The notes: a model not told the origin generated them from the letters alone. A stretch of 62,000 nucleotides of DNA from Gnetum montanum (GCA_015680685.1 MNCI01001443.1:49630-111629), one strand, 5' to 3'. Counted from the first letter of the stretch, positions 12,600 to 25,329 are shown. Translations and numbers: made by a program.

Positions 12600-13560
12600 C
12601 AGATGCACTATATCCTGAAACATGTGTTAGCTTACTCAAGCTAGCTTACACTCATAAAAGCACATACAATTTAGAGTATAAGATCTTGGCAAGGTCACAA
12701 ATGATGAAAATTTACAATGAAAATGATCATGTACAACAAGAGAAATTGACTTCGGCTCATTTGAAACTTCTTGGTCCTAGATTGACTACTACATGATGTC
12801 AATTTGAGTGGTTTTATGGCTTTTTGAGGCATCTCTATTTCATTAGGGCTTCCAGAATGAGTTGATTTTGTCTTGGTGTGTCCTCAGTGTGTGTTTGGTG
12901 TTCTTTTGACTGAGTGTGATTAGTACTCACGCTGCACTCACATTGGACTCACGTTGCTAGCGTGACCTCAACATGAGTGAGCCAAAAATGACATATTTCA
13001 CACCAAATTTTGATTTTTAAAGCCTGGTTCTTAAGTACAGCAATTGCCTAACTTTGGTTGACCTTAAGAGTTATCTGCAAGTCAAAAATTGAGCTTAGAT
13101 ATGCCCTATTTTGAACCACTTTTGGTAACTCACGCTGGACTCACGCTGCCAGTGTGAGTGTAGCATGAATACAATGTGTGCTACAAAAACTTGTAATTTT
13201 GGGCCTAAAATATAGAATTCTGAAGATTGGAACTTGAAGTTGGAAATAATGAACCTTGAGGATGACTTGCACCTTGGAATCAAATCATTTTGACTCAGTT
13301 TTGAGGTTGTCAGAGTTGCTCATGCTACACTCATGCTGCCAGCGTAACCTCAGCGTGAGTGATAGCATGACTGTGAAAATGTGAACAATTTGTCTCAAAA
13401 TTTGAATCCCCAAATGAAACTTGGAGTGGAAATCAGTGGCCCTTGAGGATGGCCTGCACCCTCAGATTTGGACCATTTTGACTTGATTTTGAAGCTTTTG
13501 GAGTTGCTCACATTGAGGGCAAGCTAGCTTAACAATGTGAGTTCCATGTCTTAGTCAAAT
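12600..13560 (-). repeat. LTR U3-type array of CTCACGCTG words
   Basis: The words CTCACGCTG, CTCACGTTG and CTCATGCTG, with inverted partners such as CCAGCGTGAG and TAGCGTGACC, form three clusters at about 12905-12985, 13125-13165 and 13315-13370, with weaker ones at 12630-12660 and 13505-13540. Between clusters a roughly 200-bp diverged unit with TTGAGGATG(A/G)C(T/C)TGCACC appears at least twice. The array is upstream of the minus-strand TATA box, as expected for a U3 region. Confidence 0.6.
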
Positions 13561-13794
13561 TTTGCCTCCTGAATGCTGAGAAGGGCTTGAGTAATTCTTG
13601 TTTCAAGGTGTTTGGTTGAAATTAGTGGTGTTTCACGAATCATGAAGTGTCCATGCGCAACTCAATAAAATTCCTTAAACTTCATCTTTTTCAGTGCACT
13701 AGCCCTTTAGGAAGTGAGTCTAGCCTTAAGGTCAATTTTTGTTCTCCAAATTACACTCGTGATATACATTGGTATGATTAAGTGTAATTGAGGC

Positions 13795-14529
13795 ATCTAA
13801 TTTTTACCATTTTGTATTTTATATTTTGGGTGCTCAAAATGTAGGTAAAAGAAATTTGATTAACTAATCTAAATTAATTAATTAACTACCATTTAACTAA
13901 TCCTAACATAAGCATCTAACCCCACTTTCTGTACATGTCTTGAACCCACATGTTTGCTATTGGGTGACTAAGCACTACGCTACAAGGCGTACCAAGCAAT
14001 AATGCTAGAAGGATTACCAAACGAATATGTGTTACATTCAAAGTGATCGTACTTATGTATGTAATTTATCTAGCTTAATTACTTATCTAACAGAGTAATT
14101 AGAAAATAATTGAGAATTAATTTAACACATTTAATAAATAACTAAAAATAATAAATGCATAAATAAAATAACTAATCTATCTAAAGTGCTATAAGGTTTA
14201 TCAAAAAACTCATCTTTATTGTTACATACATTGTCATGCTTAGGTACAACAATGCTTGAATAAAGATCCATACACTTAATGACTCATGTTCTGGGCACTC
14301 AGGGAAAACATTCTAACTTTTGAATGGAAAAAATGCAAGAGTTTTACTGCTACTGAAATCTAGATTTCCATAAATGTGGCTAGTAGGTGAATATTTATAG
14401 GTGACAAAAAAACACTACATCGATAAGGCGTCATCGACATAGGGCAAGATGCATCGATGAGGCCTCGTCAATGCGATCGACTATGTCAATGAGTCCTCAT
14501 TGACACAACCAACCAACGATGACTCATCA
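13795..14529 (-). repeat. LTR, truncated (Athila-like family)
   Basis: The LTR begins (minus strand) with TGATGAG directly after the polypurine tract. Its U3 at about 14405-14520 has ATCGATGAGG, CTCGTCAATGCGATCGA and similar palindromic words in place of the GATATCG words of its relatives. R/U5 aligns by eye with the LTR at 15774-16599 until about 13795, where homology stops. The usual end GGTACCCC..CACTCATCA is missing. The adjacent 13561-13794 has no recognised feature. Confidence 0.7.
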
Positions 14530-14539
14530 TACCCCCATA
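14530..14539 (-). other. Polypurine tract
   Basis: The minus strand reads TATGGGGGTA immediately before the LTR start TGATGAG, as in the other members of the family (45013-45022, 34794-34803). Confidence 0.75.
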
Positions 14540-14858
14540 ACTAGATGAAAACTCATCCTCAAGTTCTTTTACAAAATTGGGAAGATATGGGATTATTGAT
14601 TGACTTTTCTTCAACAAAACAAACTTGACTGACTTGAAAAAAAATGGAGTGTGTAGGTGTATGAATCAACAAATTACAAAAATGGTGGTGTTCAAGACAC
14701 AAAATTAAATACCATGATACAACTCTTCAAAAATTGGACAACATGTCTCTTGATGATGTGAAGCTTGTTGGAGAAGATCAAATAGTCCTAGGCAGTGATC
14801 ATTCTTGAGGTTGTAAGGGACCTTCACCGACTTCACACATTGTTGATGATTGAGAAGG

Positions 14859-15637
14859 CTATGGTTGTCCTGCTATTACTACAACTTTAGGCAAGAGTTG
14901 GAAAGCATCTAGTAGTGCTTTCATTTTCTCCTCCTTACTCCTATGATCATGCATCGTCCATGCAGCTTCCCTAATGTGGGTTGGAATAGGCACATTCCAA
15001 GGATACAAGATCATTAGAAAAAACTCCTTAGCATTGACAAACCAAGCAGCAAACTATTTGCATGCAAGGACGCAATGTGTGTACCTTCTCTATTGACAGA
15101 TTGTGATTTTTCATGGCCAACCTTCTCAATTCAATGTTAACTCTAGCAAGAAGATCCTATTATTGATGAATGAATTCTTGCATTTAATCTCTCTAAGCAT
15201 CAACATTTTGTAGGTAATGATTTTATCTGGTCAATGACTAATTCTCTTGGTGCATTTGATTTAAGTCATTTTTGATTGAGTGCATTTTGGCTTCTACCAT
15301 GGACTATTTGAAGATGGCCATTACTACTTTCTCAACCTTTTAAATCATTCTTGAAGTTGTATAATAGCTTCATCTCTTGTCATTGCTAGGCTGAGAATTG
15401 CTTGTTCTACAAGTTAGGCATGAAGTTCAACAACATTATATAACCTTCTAAATTGTGCCATCACAACTATTCATCCTAGTGGGGGATAAAGGTAAAGTCT
15501 GGTACATACTCATTAGGATGAGCATATACCATGCGAAACTATTGGGGCATTGGTAGATCATCTTGTGCACCCCACCTTTGATTGTTTATGGTATCAAACC
15601 TAGTCGGTGAAGCACTTTCATAAGAAGAAGGAGACAT
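14859..15637 (-). pseudogene. Small ORF related to the C-terminus of ORF2
   Basis: The frame starts at an ATG 118 bp after the primer site (MSPSSYESASPTRFDTIN...), continues with FRMVYAHPNEYVPDFTF, a decayed Lys/Glu-rich and probably coiled-coil middle, and a C-terminus with AAWFVNAKEFF..YPWNVPIPTHIREA and KEEKMKALLDAFQ. The last part lines up with AAWYVKANQMF..CPWKVPTP in element A's ORF2 and with the same region of element B. The N-terminus does not look like ORF2. Several stops and at least one frame change interrupt it (about 260 codons in all). It appears to be the only protein of its element, directly behind the 5' LTR. Function unknown; cytoplasmic or nuclear, since no signal peptide or membrane segment is seen. 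Confidence 0.6.
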
Positions 15638-15754
15638 GATTGATTACTTAGTGTGTGATACTCTTTTTTGGTGATTATAGGATAGTTAACCTTAATGGTT
15701 CATTCCAATGATGGAAGGATTTTCTAAGTTCTAATTAGTGCACAAACAACAAAC

Positions 15755-15772
15755 TCCTTGGCAATGATGCCA
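15755..15772 (-). other. Primer-binding site, tRNA-Asp type
   Basis: One base inside the LTR end, 13 of 18 bases match the complement of the plant tRNA-Asp(GUC) 3' end (TGGCGCCGTTGCCGGGGA). All differences are C/T or G/A transitions. Confidence 0.7.
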
Positions 15773-15773
15773 A

Positions 15774-16599
15774 TGATGAGTGGCAAGGTACCCCTATGCC
15801 CAACCATACGAATACAAGTGTCCATGCACGATCTGGTTGAACTTTGAGGATTAAGTGCTTATGAACCTATGCAGAACAAGGATGATTTATGCAGTCATTA
15901 TCTTCCCAAGCTTACTTGTAAGGCACAATTGTATGGTTAAGTAAACTCGAGGTATATGATTCTTTTATGTTTTTTTATATTTTCTATCTTGGTCTCCTAA
16001 GTGTGTGAAATGAAAAAGATTTAGTTAACTAATGGGTTTTTGTAACTCTAATGTTGCTCAAATCCTAACACTAGCATCCATTCCCACTCTCTAGATACAT
16101 CCTGAACTAATGTAACACTACTGAGATTACCAAACGCTAGTCGTTACTGGGTTACCAAGTGTTCCATATATGCTCGAAGTGGGCGTGCTAAGTGTGCTAA
16201 TTCATTGATAATTAATAATTCTATAGAAATAACATTGATTAACTAATAAGAGCATCAAATAATAGTAAATAATATTAAATGCAATAGTTAAGCTATTCTG
16301 AATGTTGCAAGGTTTATTACAAAGTTCATTTTTATTTTTGGACACAAGGTGTGCTCAACTACACAATGCTTGAAGAAATATCTGTTCACTCTATGAGTCC
16401 TACTGCAAGCACTCAAAAATAATTCTAACTCTAAAAGAGAAAAATTACAAGAGTTCATCTAAAAGACTAAGAAAATTTCTATCCCCAAAACCAAGCACCC
16501 CTATCTCTTATTTATAGACAATGAGATAAGCTTTGACATCGCGTGCCTAATGTTGCTTGGCTGATCTAATATCACATATCTAATATTGGGGACTCATCA
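15774..16599 (-). repeat. LTR flanked by internal sequence on both sides
   Basis: This 826-bp LTR starts TGATGAG at 16599 and ends CACTCATCA at 15774. On one side is a primer site (15755-15772), making it a 5' LTR for the 2.8-kb element. On the other is a polypurine tract (16600-16609), making it a 3' LTR for the pol element. The U3 words are of the GATATTAGATATG type. An LTR bounded by a body on each side is the mark of an LTR-body-LTR-body chain. Confidence 0.75.
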
Positions 16600-16609
16600 T
16601 ACCCCCACG

Positions 16610-18499
16610 ATGAAATAAAAACTTATCCTCAAGTTCCTTATAAAATATTGGAAAGGTATGAGATTATTAACTGAACGACAACTGACGGTGACATGGAATG
16701 ACAAACTCAAAGTGCCTGGTGAATGGATAGAGAAACATATTAGAGGATTTTTGTTTATAACCATTGTGGTGAACACTATACATAGATGACATCTAGACCC
16801 TTATTTTTTAGCTTAAAGAGAGAGAGTGGAAAGACAATGAGGCACATTGCTGCTAATGTTAAAAATGTGCACACTATTGTTCATCCATGGCCACATGACT
16901 AAGCTTGTTCCTTGCGTAAATGCTCCTGCTCCAGTTCATGCTGAGTCCTCCATCTTATCCTAGTCCATTGTTCATGTGATCGTCATTTGCACACATAAAA
17001 CAATCACAAATTAGCAAAGATAGATAAGATATAATGCAATTGATACCTTGCCTCAATATGAAGCACATTGTCTAGGTTGAAGGTATGGAAAACACTAGGT
17101 TAGAGGTTTGTAACTAATGACTACCCAAGGTGTAGGGCTGAGATAAGTAATGGAATGGAAAAATTTGTGATAGGCCCCACATGACTAAGAGTGAACCTCT
17201 AGTAGCAATAGAATGGAAAATGAAAGAAAAAGAAAGATAAGATAAATAACAATGGTGAAGCTAATAAAAATGCATAGAAGGAAAGAGAAAAAAAAATGGA
17301 TGTCATGGATGGGGTGAAATGAGAAATAGTTGATTACAAGATATGTTTATGGGAAAGAACTTAACATTTGCACTAAAAAGGAATGGCAGTGGATCCTCCC
17401 AAAACTAGGCTCATGCACTTTATGCCCTAACAAACCCACAAACCAAAGAGTCTGTAGGCTCTAGGAATGACATATGGAAATAATAGTTAAGAATTCATCC
17501 ATAAGAATTAGTAGAGAATAATAATGCATCGACCAAGATATAGCCTAATCATAAAACCGATAATGAGGTAGAATATGGGAAGCAATATGGAAAGAGAAGA
17601 GAGAATGGAATAGAATCTCGAAATCAAGGTTGTATAAAGTTCCTTGTGTATTATGTGGTTAAGGTCACTTAATAAAATCTAGTCCAAATCTAGATTAAAA
17701 CTAACCACATCCAGTGACCTTGCATCAACTCCATTATCCTAAAGCAACAAAAATGCTTCCACAGAGCAACTACCATCCCAAAAAGAGAGGAATGGAGAAG
17801 CAGGAAGTGAGAAAGGACTTTAGTTAGAGGGAACCTTCAGGCATGGGTAATATGTCTTTCTAGTGCCATAACTAGTGCTTGTAGCCCATGTTCCTTTATT
17901 ATGTTTAAGGGGTGTGCTTTGAATTCCCACTAGTATTTTTTTTTATTTTTTAAGTGGGAACCACACCATGCAAAGACTTATTTGATTCATTCAACTTTCT
18001 GATATTAGTCAATAGTGGAAGTGCAGAAAACCTATGAAAAACATCCAAGTACCCAAGAGAATAGCCAGCACAAATGCATCAAATCCCCTTGAAGTTACAC
18101 CCTTTTCAATCCATTTGAATCTTTCCTTGGTTTGAAGAATACCAAGCCACATATTCGTTAATAGGTTTGATTAGAAAAAGGAATAGTACATTTCCAAAAC
18201 AAAGGGAGATCATAGAGTTGAATGGATGACATGGACTCATTGCCTCATTTTATCAAAATAAATCATATCTTAGCATCAACATTAAAATTCAAAGGAAAAA
18301 ACCAAACATTAGTAATCAACATCATTATAGTACAACCCACCATCACGAGCACTTATTATATGACGAGTGAGAATAAATAAATAAAAAATGTAACAAAGAA
18401 AGAAACAGTAAAAATGTTAATGATGGTGTGAAAAAAAAATAGATGAAAAATGTATAAAACAAAAATGTGTAAAACAAAAAATACAAAAGAAACTAAGGG
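16610..18499 (-). other. Long 3' untranslated region of the Athila-like element
   Basis: No coding sequence is visible between the end of integrase and the polypurine tract. Several blocks recur in the same order at 23486-25329 (for example around 17380-17470 against 24205-24290, and 17815-17900 against 24650-24720), so this is a conserved non-coding part of the element. It holds A-rich runs and an AGAAAG-rich section. Confidence 0.65.
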
Positions 18500-21400
18500 C
18501 TTTGAATAACTAGCATTGGTGGCCATCTCCCCATGACTAAGTTGGAAGGAGGAGATTTGAAATAATGAGCATGGCTATCTATCAACAGAGGTAGTATTAG
18601 TACTGATTGTTTTGGGCTCATGGAAAGGTTTGGTTTGTTAGATGTTAACCAATAATTTCATATCTAGGCTTCCAGGTTTATAGATCATCATGTCCCTTTG
18701 AAGGAAATGTTTCATGAATTATATGAGGTCCTTTCCACAATGTTTGAAATTTATTTCATTATGGCACATGTGTGGGATTCCAATAAAGAACCCTATCTCT
18801 TGATTGGTATTTGACTTTTCTAATTCTTAGGTCATAACGTTATTTGTTGAAGGCCTTGTGCAATTCATTGAATGACAAGGCAGCTAATCAATTTTCATGG
18901 AGCAAGTTAAGATTCATTAATCATTCTTTTTGTGCTAGACTAAGGTCAAGGTTAAGGTCACATGCTGTAGATAGTGTATGAAGCTCAACTTGGATAGGAA
19001 GTATTGGAAGTTAACCGTACACTAACTCATAGGGAGAATAGCCTATAGGAAGTTTCCATGTGGAGAAGTAGGCCCAAAGAGCATCGTTTAGTTTAGTGTT
19101 TCAGTCTCACCTCTATTTTCTAATGGTTTGTGTCAAAATTTTTGTGATTTCCCTATTAGTGACTTCGGCTTAACCATTTGCTTAAGGATGATATAGTGTA
19201 GTTAGTTTATGGTCAACACCTAATTTTTACATCAACTTTCAAAAAGTTGCATTTGTAAAATGTGTATCATTATCAGAAATAAGTGCACAAGGAATGCCAA
19301 ACCTATTTACAATTTATTGTTGAACAAATTGTGTAGCGGTAGATGATGTATAGTCAGTGACGGTGGTTGCTTTTGCCCATTTTGTAAAAAAATTAACAAC
19401 AACAACAACAATGTATGCTTTTTCATTGGACATCATTGTAATAGGCCCCATAAAATCATACCCCATATTTCAAAGGGTTCTAAGGATTGAATCCATTGTT
19501 GTGGATCCTCCATTCTAGTAGTCATTTCCCCATCACGTTGGCAACACTCACAAGATTGGAAAAAATGATGGGCATCCTGAAATAATGTAGGTCAATAATA
19601 TCTTTCAAGCAATATTTTATTGGTTTTTCATCTCCTAGCGTAATGACCCCCACAAGGGCCCTCATGAGCATCTTGAAGAACTCGCAATTGATTTTCATCA
19701 GGAACACACCATTTGACCAAGCCATCGGAATACACCTTGTAAAGGTGTCCGTTGATTTTCATGAAATGTTTGACTTGGTGGAGAAACTTTTGTTTCTTTC
19801 TAACGTCCAGATCTTGTGGTGTTTCTTGTGTGACAAGATAAGTAAGAATGCTACTATACCAGTTTGTATTTGTGGGTGATTGATTGTTTATTACACCTAC
19901 AAAGAGGAGTTCATCAGGGAAATGATTACAAATTGGGTATTCATCCTCTTTATTGTCCCACTGTAACCAAGATAAATGATCAACAACAACATTCTTAGTG
20001 CATTTACGATCAACCATCATGAGATCTAACTCTTGTAAGATCACAAGCCATCGTATAATGCAAGGGATTACCATTGGTTTATTTATAAGGAATCGAATCA
20101 CACTATGATCTGTGTGTACAAATACCTTATAGACTAATACATAGTGCCTAAATTTCTCTAGTGCAAACACCATGACCATTAACTCTTTTTCTATTGTGGT
20201 ATAGTTGAGTTGTGAATTAGCAATGCTTTGACTTGCATAGTGAATGTAATAGGGATGTTTTTGATCATCTAACTATGTAAGTACGACTCCTAAAGAAAAA
20301 TTGCATGTGTCAGTCATTATATGGAATGGTTTAGACCAGTCAAGAGCTTGTAGAATGGATGTTTCTACAAGCTTCTACATCAAGGTTTGAAAAGCTAACT
20401 CACATTCCTTGGTCTATTCAAAGGGTACATCCTTTTTCATTAATTCTACCAATGGTTTTGCAATCTTCAAAAAGTTCTTGATGAAACATCTATAATAGCT
20501 ACTATGTCCAAGGAATGATTGGACATCTTTTCTAGTTTTAGGTTGATGAGTGATTCCTTGGATGACTTTAATTTTTTTGGGATCTACCTCTATCACCATT
20601 TGTAAAATTTTATGCCCTAATACAATGCCCTCTTGGACCATTAAGTGGCTTTTCTACCAATTGAGCCTTAGGTTGGTTTCAACACATTGTTTTAGCACTT
20701 GATCTAATCGGTCCAATGCTTGTTCAAAGTCCACTCTATAGGTGGAGAAATGTCCATAAAAACCTCAACACCATTCCCTATTTGCTGCTAAAATATACTA
20801 AGAACTAAATGTTGAAATGTTGCTAGAGCATTTCATAACCCAAATGACATTTGCCTATATGAAAATGTCCCCAAGGGACTTGTGAATGTAGTTTTGGCTT
20901 GGTATTATAGTGCTATTTGGATTTGATTGTACCCACTATAACCATCTAGAAAACTATAATAACAATGCCCTACAATGGTATCTAAGACTTGGTCAATGAA
21001 TGGAAATGGGAAATGATCTTTAAATGTTGCCATGTTTAATAGCCTAAAATCTATACACACTCTCCATTTACCATCTTTTTTAGGCATAATGATTAATGGA
21101 CTAACCCATTCACTGTCAGCAATGGGGTAGATGAACCTGGCCTTCAGAAGTTATTCAATTTCTTCCTTAACTACTTTCTTAAGCTTTGGGTTCAGTTGTC
21201 TTTGCGATTGTTGTCAAGGCTTCATAGAGAGGTTAGTGTAAATTCTATGTTGACATATCCTAGGATCTATTCTAGTTAATTTGAGATATGACCAAGCAAA
21301 TACTTTTGACCATTTGTTTACCATCTTTAGTAGTCCTTCTTTTTGTTGAAGAGTGAGCTTAGAATTAATGATTACTGATTTTCCATTCTTGAGAAATGCA

Positions 21401-22400
21401 TTCTCCATACCGGTGGACAACTATATTAATTCAAGAGGCTCTTGCTTAAACTTGTCAAAGATTTCCAACTTCCCCTAGTTGATATCTACAATGTTAGTAC
21501 TTGGAAGTTGGTGATGGACTTACTCTAATGCATCTATGCTATCGATGTAGGCATAAGTCAAGCTCTTAGTTGGTTCCATGCATAAAGTTGAATTGTTCTC
21601 TACATTAGCTAATAGCCATTGGATGCCTTCCTATCTTGTGGTTGCTACATACAAGCATCTTTGTATGTCAGATATTTGTGCACATTGGTTGCATGCAGGC
21701 AATGTTGAGCATTGTACAAACTAGGACTTCTACACACAGTTGCACCCTGTGTCACTGTATGCGATGCATGGAACTTTCTTCTTCTTGATCTTCCCAAATA
21801 TCTCTAGGGAAAGATCATGTATTCCTAGGTGCGCATCAATCATACTTAGCCATGCTCTTCCCATTATGATTGAGAAGTTCCCCTTATAGTTGTTGACTTG
21901 GATCACTAGGAAATCGGCTAGATACAACGACCCACAAACAGTGGTGACAATGTCTTCCACTAGTTCCAATGGAATAGTGATGGACTAGTCAGCCAACCCT
22001 AACCGAATGTTACTCTTCATTAGTGTAGGTAGGTTCTAGGCTTTATACATTTCTTGGGAGATCAAATAAACACCAAAACCTAAATCCAAAAGAGCTTTAT
22101 AAAGCTTGCTTTTAGTGATTTGCAAATAAATAAGAGGACTTCCAAGATCAAAGAATTTTCTAGGAAGATGGCCAGCTTTAATCCAATCAGTGATGGCATG
22201 AGTTAACATGACAGTGTGCATTGAGTATGATTTTTGGTTCAAAGGAAGCTCTAAATATTCAAATGATGATGAGCTGGTTGGATAATTAGCTGCTTGTGGT
22301 TGTAAGGACTTGGTTAGAATGTTGGTTTTAAAGAAAGGTCTTCTCTTTGATCGGTTGTCCAAACCAATAGTAGGTTGAAGATTGATAGCCCTTATAGCGT
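18500..22400 (-). pseudogene. pol: Athila-type Ty3/gypsy pol: protease, RT, RNase H, integrase
   Basis: Reading on the minus strand: a retropepsin-like segment with ALLDLGFGVYLIS (about 22100-22040) and ADFLVIQVNNYKGNFSIIMGRAWL; RT fingers and palm with MPKKDGKWRVCIDFRLLN..DHFPFPFIDQVLD..YYSFLDGYSGYNQI (21087-20905); the FMDD catalytic box near 20750, frame-broken by one missing base; EGIVLGHKI and the connection (20641-20414); RNase H with HTDHSVIRFLI..DHLSWLQ (20179-19960); an integrase HHCC zinc finger with H...H..CECCQR (about 19700-19540); and core remnants with ALWAYFSTWKLPIGYSPYELVYG (about 19090-19030), then a C-terminal LDMKLLVN..QTKPF near 18620. FMDD and the SPYELVYG block point to the Athila clade. 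Many stops and frameshifts make it inactive. Gag is almost entirely missing upstream. Confidence 0.85.
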
Positions 22401-22664
22401 TATGTTGCTATGACTTGGCAAGAAGGTCACCCTGCATAGTTGAAGTAAGTGGTAATGCAGTTGAGGGTGGAAGATATGCAGACATATGAAAAGGGTAGTG
22501 TGTATGTGGAGCATCACTCCTAGAAGAAGAAGAAGTTCTATAGTACTCGAGGGTTTAGTAGTAAGGATGAAGAGTATCATGACTAGTAGAGTTACGTGGA
22601 CAGATCGGCTATTGAATGTAATACCCATATGGGTCGGGTTGACGGAAAGGGTACTATTGACATT
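22401..22664 (-). pseudogene. gag: Remnant of gag C-terminus joined directly to an LTR
   Basis: A Ser/Pro/Tyr-rich frame leads into the protease frame from upstream, as expected for the end of an Athila gag. It is cut off exactly at the LTR end at 22665. No primer site, leader or capsid domain lies between, so the 5' end of this element was deleted or swapped by recombination. Confidence 0.5.
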
Positions 22665-23475
22665 TGATGAGTGGCGAGGTACCCCTACACTCAACCATAT
22701 GAATATGAGCGTAGCACGCATGATTCGGTCGAACTCCGCAGACTAAGTGCCTACAAACCTCATGGAACACTTAGGGTTAATCATTCGTTATCTTCCTAGA
22801 CTTACTTGTAGTTGTCACGGTGTATGGTTAAGTAAGTCTAAGATATATAATTTTTATGTCTTTTTATGTTTTATCTCCTATGCTATTAAGTTGAAGGATG
22901 AAGAGACTAATTGAATAACTTTAACTAACTAACTAAGCATTAATTAACCTAGTGTCAACATCCGTTCCCATTTACCATTCACACCCTGAACCGATGCAAC
23001 CTTGGTTACCAAATGCTAGTCGTTGCTGGGATCACCAAGCTTAACATACGTGCTTGAAGTGATCATACTGAGGCACTTAACTAGGAGAGAAGGGTTGAGA
23101 AAGATTTAATAAACTAATAAAGCATTTAAATAACAAATAATAAATAACAATAAATAAAATCCTAATTATCATATTCCATGCACTACAAGGTTTATCCAAG
23201 AAGTTCATCTTTATTTTCGTACACAAACTTGTGTTCAGGTACAATGTTTGCTCAAATAAAGATCCGTTCACTTTGGAGTTCTTACTATGGGCACATGGAA
23301 ATTAATGTATCTCTGGAGGGAAAAAACTACTAGAGTTTTACTATGGTCTAGGCCTAGAATGAGAAACAAGGGAGAGCTACCTCTTATTTATAAATATGAT
23401 GGTGCACCGTGATATCACGTATGCGATATCATGTGGGATGTAATATCGCGGCCCATGCGATATCATATCCCATCA
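22665..23475 (-). repeat. LTR (Athila-like family, GATATCG type)
   Basis: An 811-bp LTR running TGATGGG (23475) to CACTCATCA (22665). Its U3 has GATATCG words (23410-23470), as in element A. TTTATAAATAAGAGG downstream on the minus strand (near 23385) is the likely TATA box. The polypurine tract at 23476-23485 shows it served as the 3' LTR of the body at 23486-25812. Confidence 0.8.
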
Positions 23476-23485
23476 TACCCCTATA

Positions 23486-25329
23486 ACTAAATGAAAAATC
23501 ATCCTTAAGTTCCTTATAATAATATTGGAAAGGTATGGGATTATTGACTCAAATGGAACTAATGGGATGACATGTGAACGGATCATCATTACAAGACACA
23601 ACAAAACTTGTGTTCATGACAACAAGAGTGAACACCTTATTACATTGACATTAGGCCTCATGTGGCAGCTGAGAAAAAGAGGGAGAAAGAAGTGTTGTTA
23701 CTGCCATTGCCAAGATTGCAGCTTTCATTGTCCATCTGTAAGCGTGCCATCAATCTTGCTCCTTGCATAGTTGCTTCAGCACCACTCTATTCCAAGTGTT
23801 CCCTCTAGATCCAATCCGTTGTTGCATGATTACCATCTACACATATAACATAGTCTTATATTAGCAAGGGTAAATGAATTATCATGTAATTGATACCTTT
23901 ATTCAGTGAAAATCCATTGGCTGAGTTGTGGTACGGCTGATATGGATCTGGATATATAATAATGATGACTATCAAAGGTGTAGGGGTTAGGAGAAAATTG
24001 AAAAAATTGGACCCCATACCCCCATGACTAATTGCGAATCTATGGTAGAGATAGAATGAAGAAAGAATAAGAACAAGAAGATGGAGAAAAAGAGACAACT
24101 AGGACATCGATGAAATGGATGTCAAGATGGAAATGAACAAAACAAAATATAATGGATTGTAAAAATGTTAGGGGAAAGAGATTAATTGGTACACCAAAGA
24201 GGAATGTCAGTGGGTCCTCACCAAAGTAGGCTCATGCACTTAATGCCCTGACAAACCCACATTCAAAGAGTCCATAGGCTCTAGGAATGTCATTTGGAAC
24301 AAGAGTTAAATTCTTAACTATGAGAATTTACCAAAAAGAAAACAATGCATCAACCAAAATATACACGAATGATACAACTGATAATGAGGTGAACAATGGA
24401 GAGAAGGGTGGAGAGAAGAGAATGGAATGGAATCCTAAGAACAAGGTGGTGTACAGCCCCTTGTGTGTATCATGATTAATGTGACTTGACAAATATCATT
24501 CCAACTCTGGCCTCAAACTAACCACATCCAGTAACTTCACATCAATGCATTCGACCAAACCATCCACTTGAGTAACAAGAATGCATCTCCAGAGAGCCAC
24601 CTTCATTTGAACGAAATAAATGTGGAGAGAATGGGAAGCGAGAAGGGCCTTAGTTAGAGGGAACATTTTTAGTTCCATAACCAGTGCTTGTAGCCCAAGT
24701 GATTATTTCTTCTAATGGGTGTGCTTTGAATTATCACTTGCTTTTTCTTTTTTGTTTTTTTTTTGTTTTTGTGTTTTGTGTTTTTATGTGTGAGAATCAC
24801 ACCATGCAAAGACTTCTTATTTTTATTTACTCAGCTTCTCGATAAATGGGTAACATTAGAATGGTAAGAAAACTCCAAAAGAAAACATCCAAGCACCCAA
24901 AATAATGGCCAAGATGAAAGCATCAAGTTTCCTTGAAGTCACACCCTTTTCAATCCTTAAGTCCTTCCTTAGTTTGAGAAATGCTCAGTCACCGATTCGT
25001 TAGAGTTCTTATTAGAAAGGGACTGTACATTTCTAAGCCAAGAGAGACCATAGACTTTCGTGGATGAATGGATGAAGTGAACTCATTGCCTACCATATCA
25101 AAAGACATCGTAACTTAAAGGTAAAAACAAAACATTAGCAATCAATTAGGAAAACAGTTCATACCATCGTGAAGAACACTTATTGGGTGACAAACTTACA
25201 AGGTTGATAACACACACAAACACACACACACAAAAAAATGAAAAAGTATAACGATGTTGTAAAAAAAATAAGAGAAGTTAAAGAAATTTGGAAAACAAAA
25301 ATGTGTAAAAAAAAAAGAACTGAGGGCCT
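23486..25329 (-). other. 3' untranslated region of a second Athila-like element
   Basis: Non-coding, and collinear with 16610-18499. It contains a T-rich run near 24745-24790 and a short CA-rich stretch at 25208-25232. Confidence 0.6.

Larger units (their letters stand above)
13795..16599 (-). mobile_element. 2.8-kb non-autonomous Athila-like LTR element with one small ORF (3' LTR truncated)
   Basis: On the minus strand the order is LTR (16599-15774), tRNA-Asp-type primer site (15772-15755), ORF (15637-14859), polypurine tract (14539-14530) and a second LTR (14529 to about 13795), cut short at its distal end. There is no gag and no pol. The ORF's C-terminal part matches the C-terminus of ORF2 in elements A and B. 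The two LTRs have different U3 words, so they may come from two elements joined by recombination rather than from one insertion. Confidence 0.65.

Noticed and set aside
19643-19879. Plus-strand open frame
   Set aside because: Antisense to the integrase/RNase H region of the Athila-type pol.
25208-25232. CA microsatellite as a feature of interest
   Set aside because: Short and interrupted; ordinary simple sequence in a 3' UTR.
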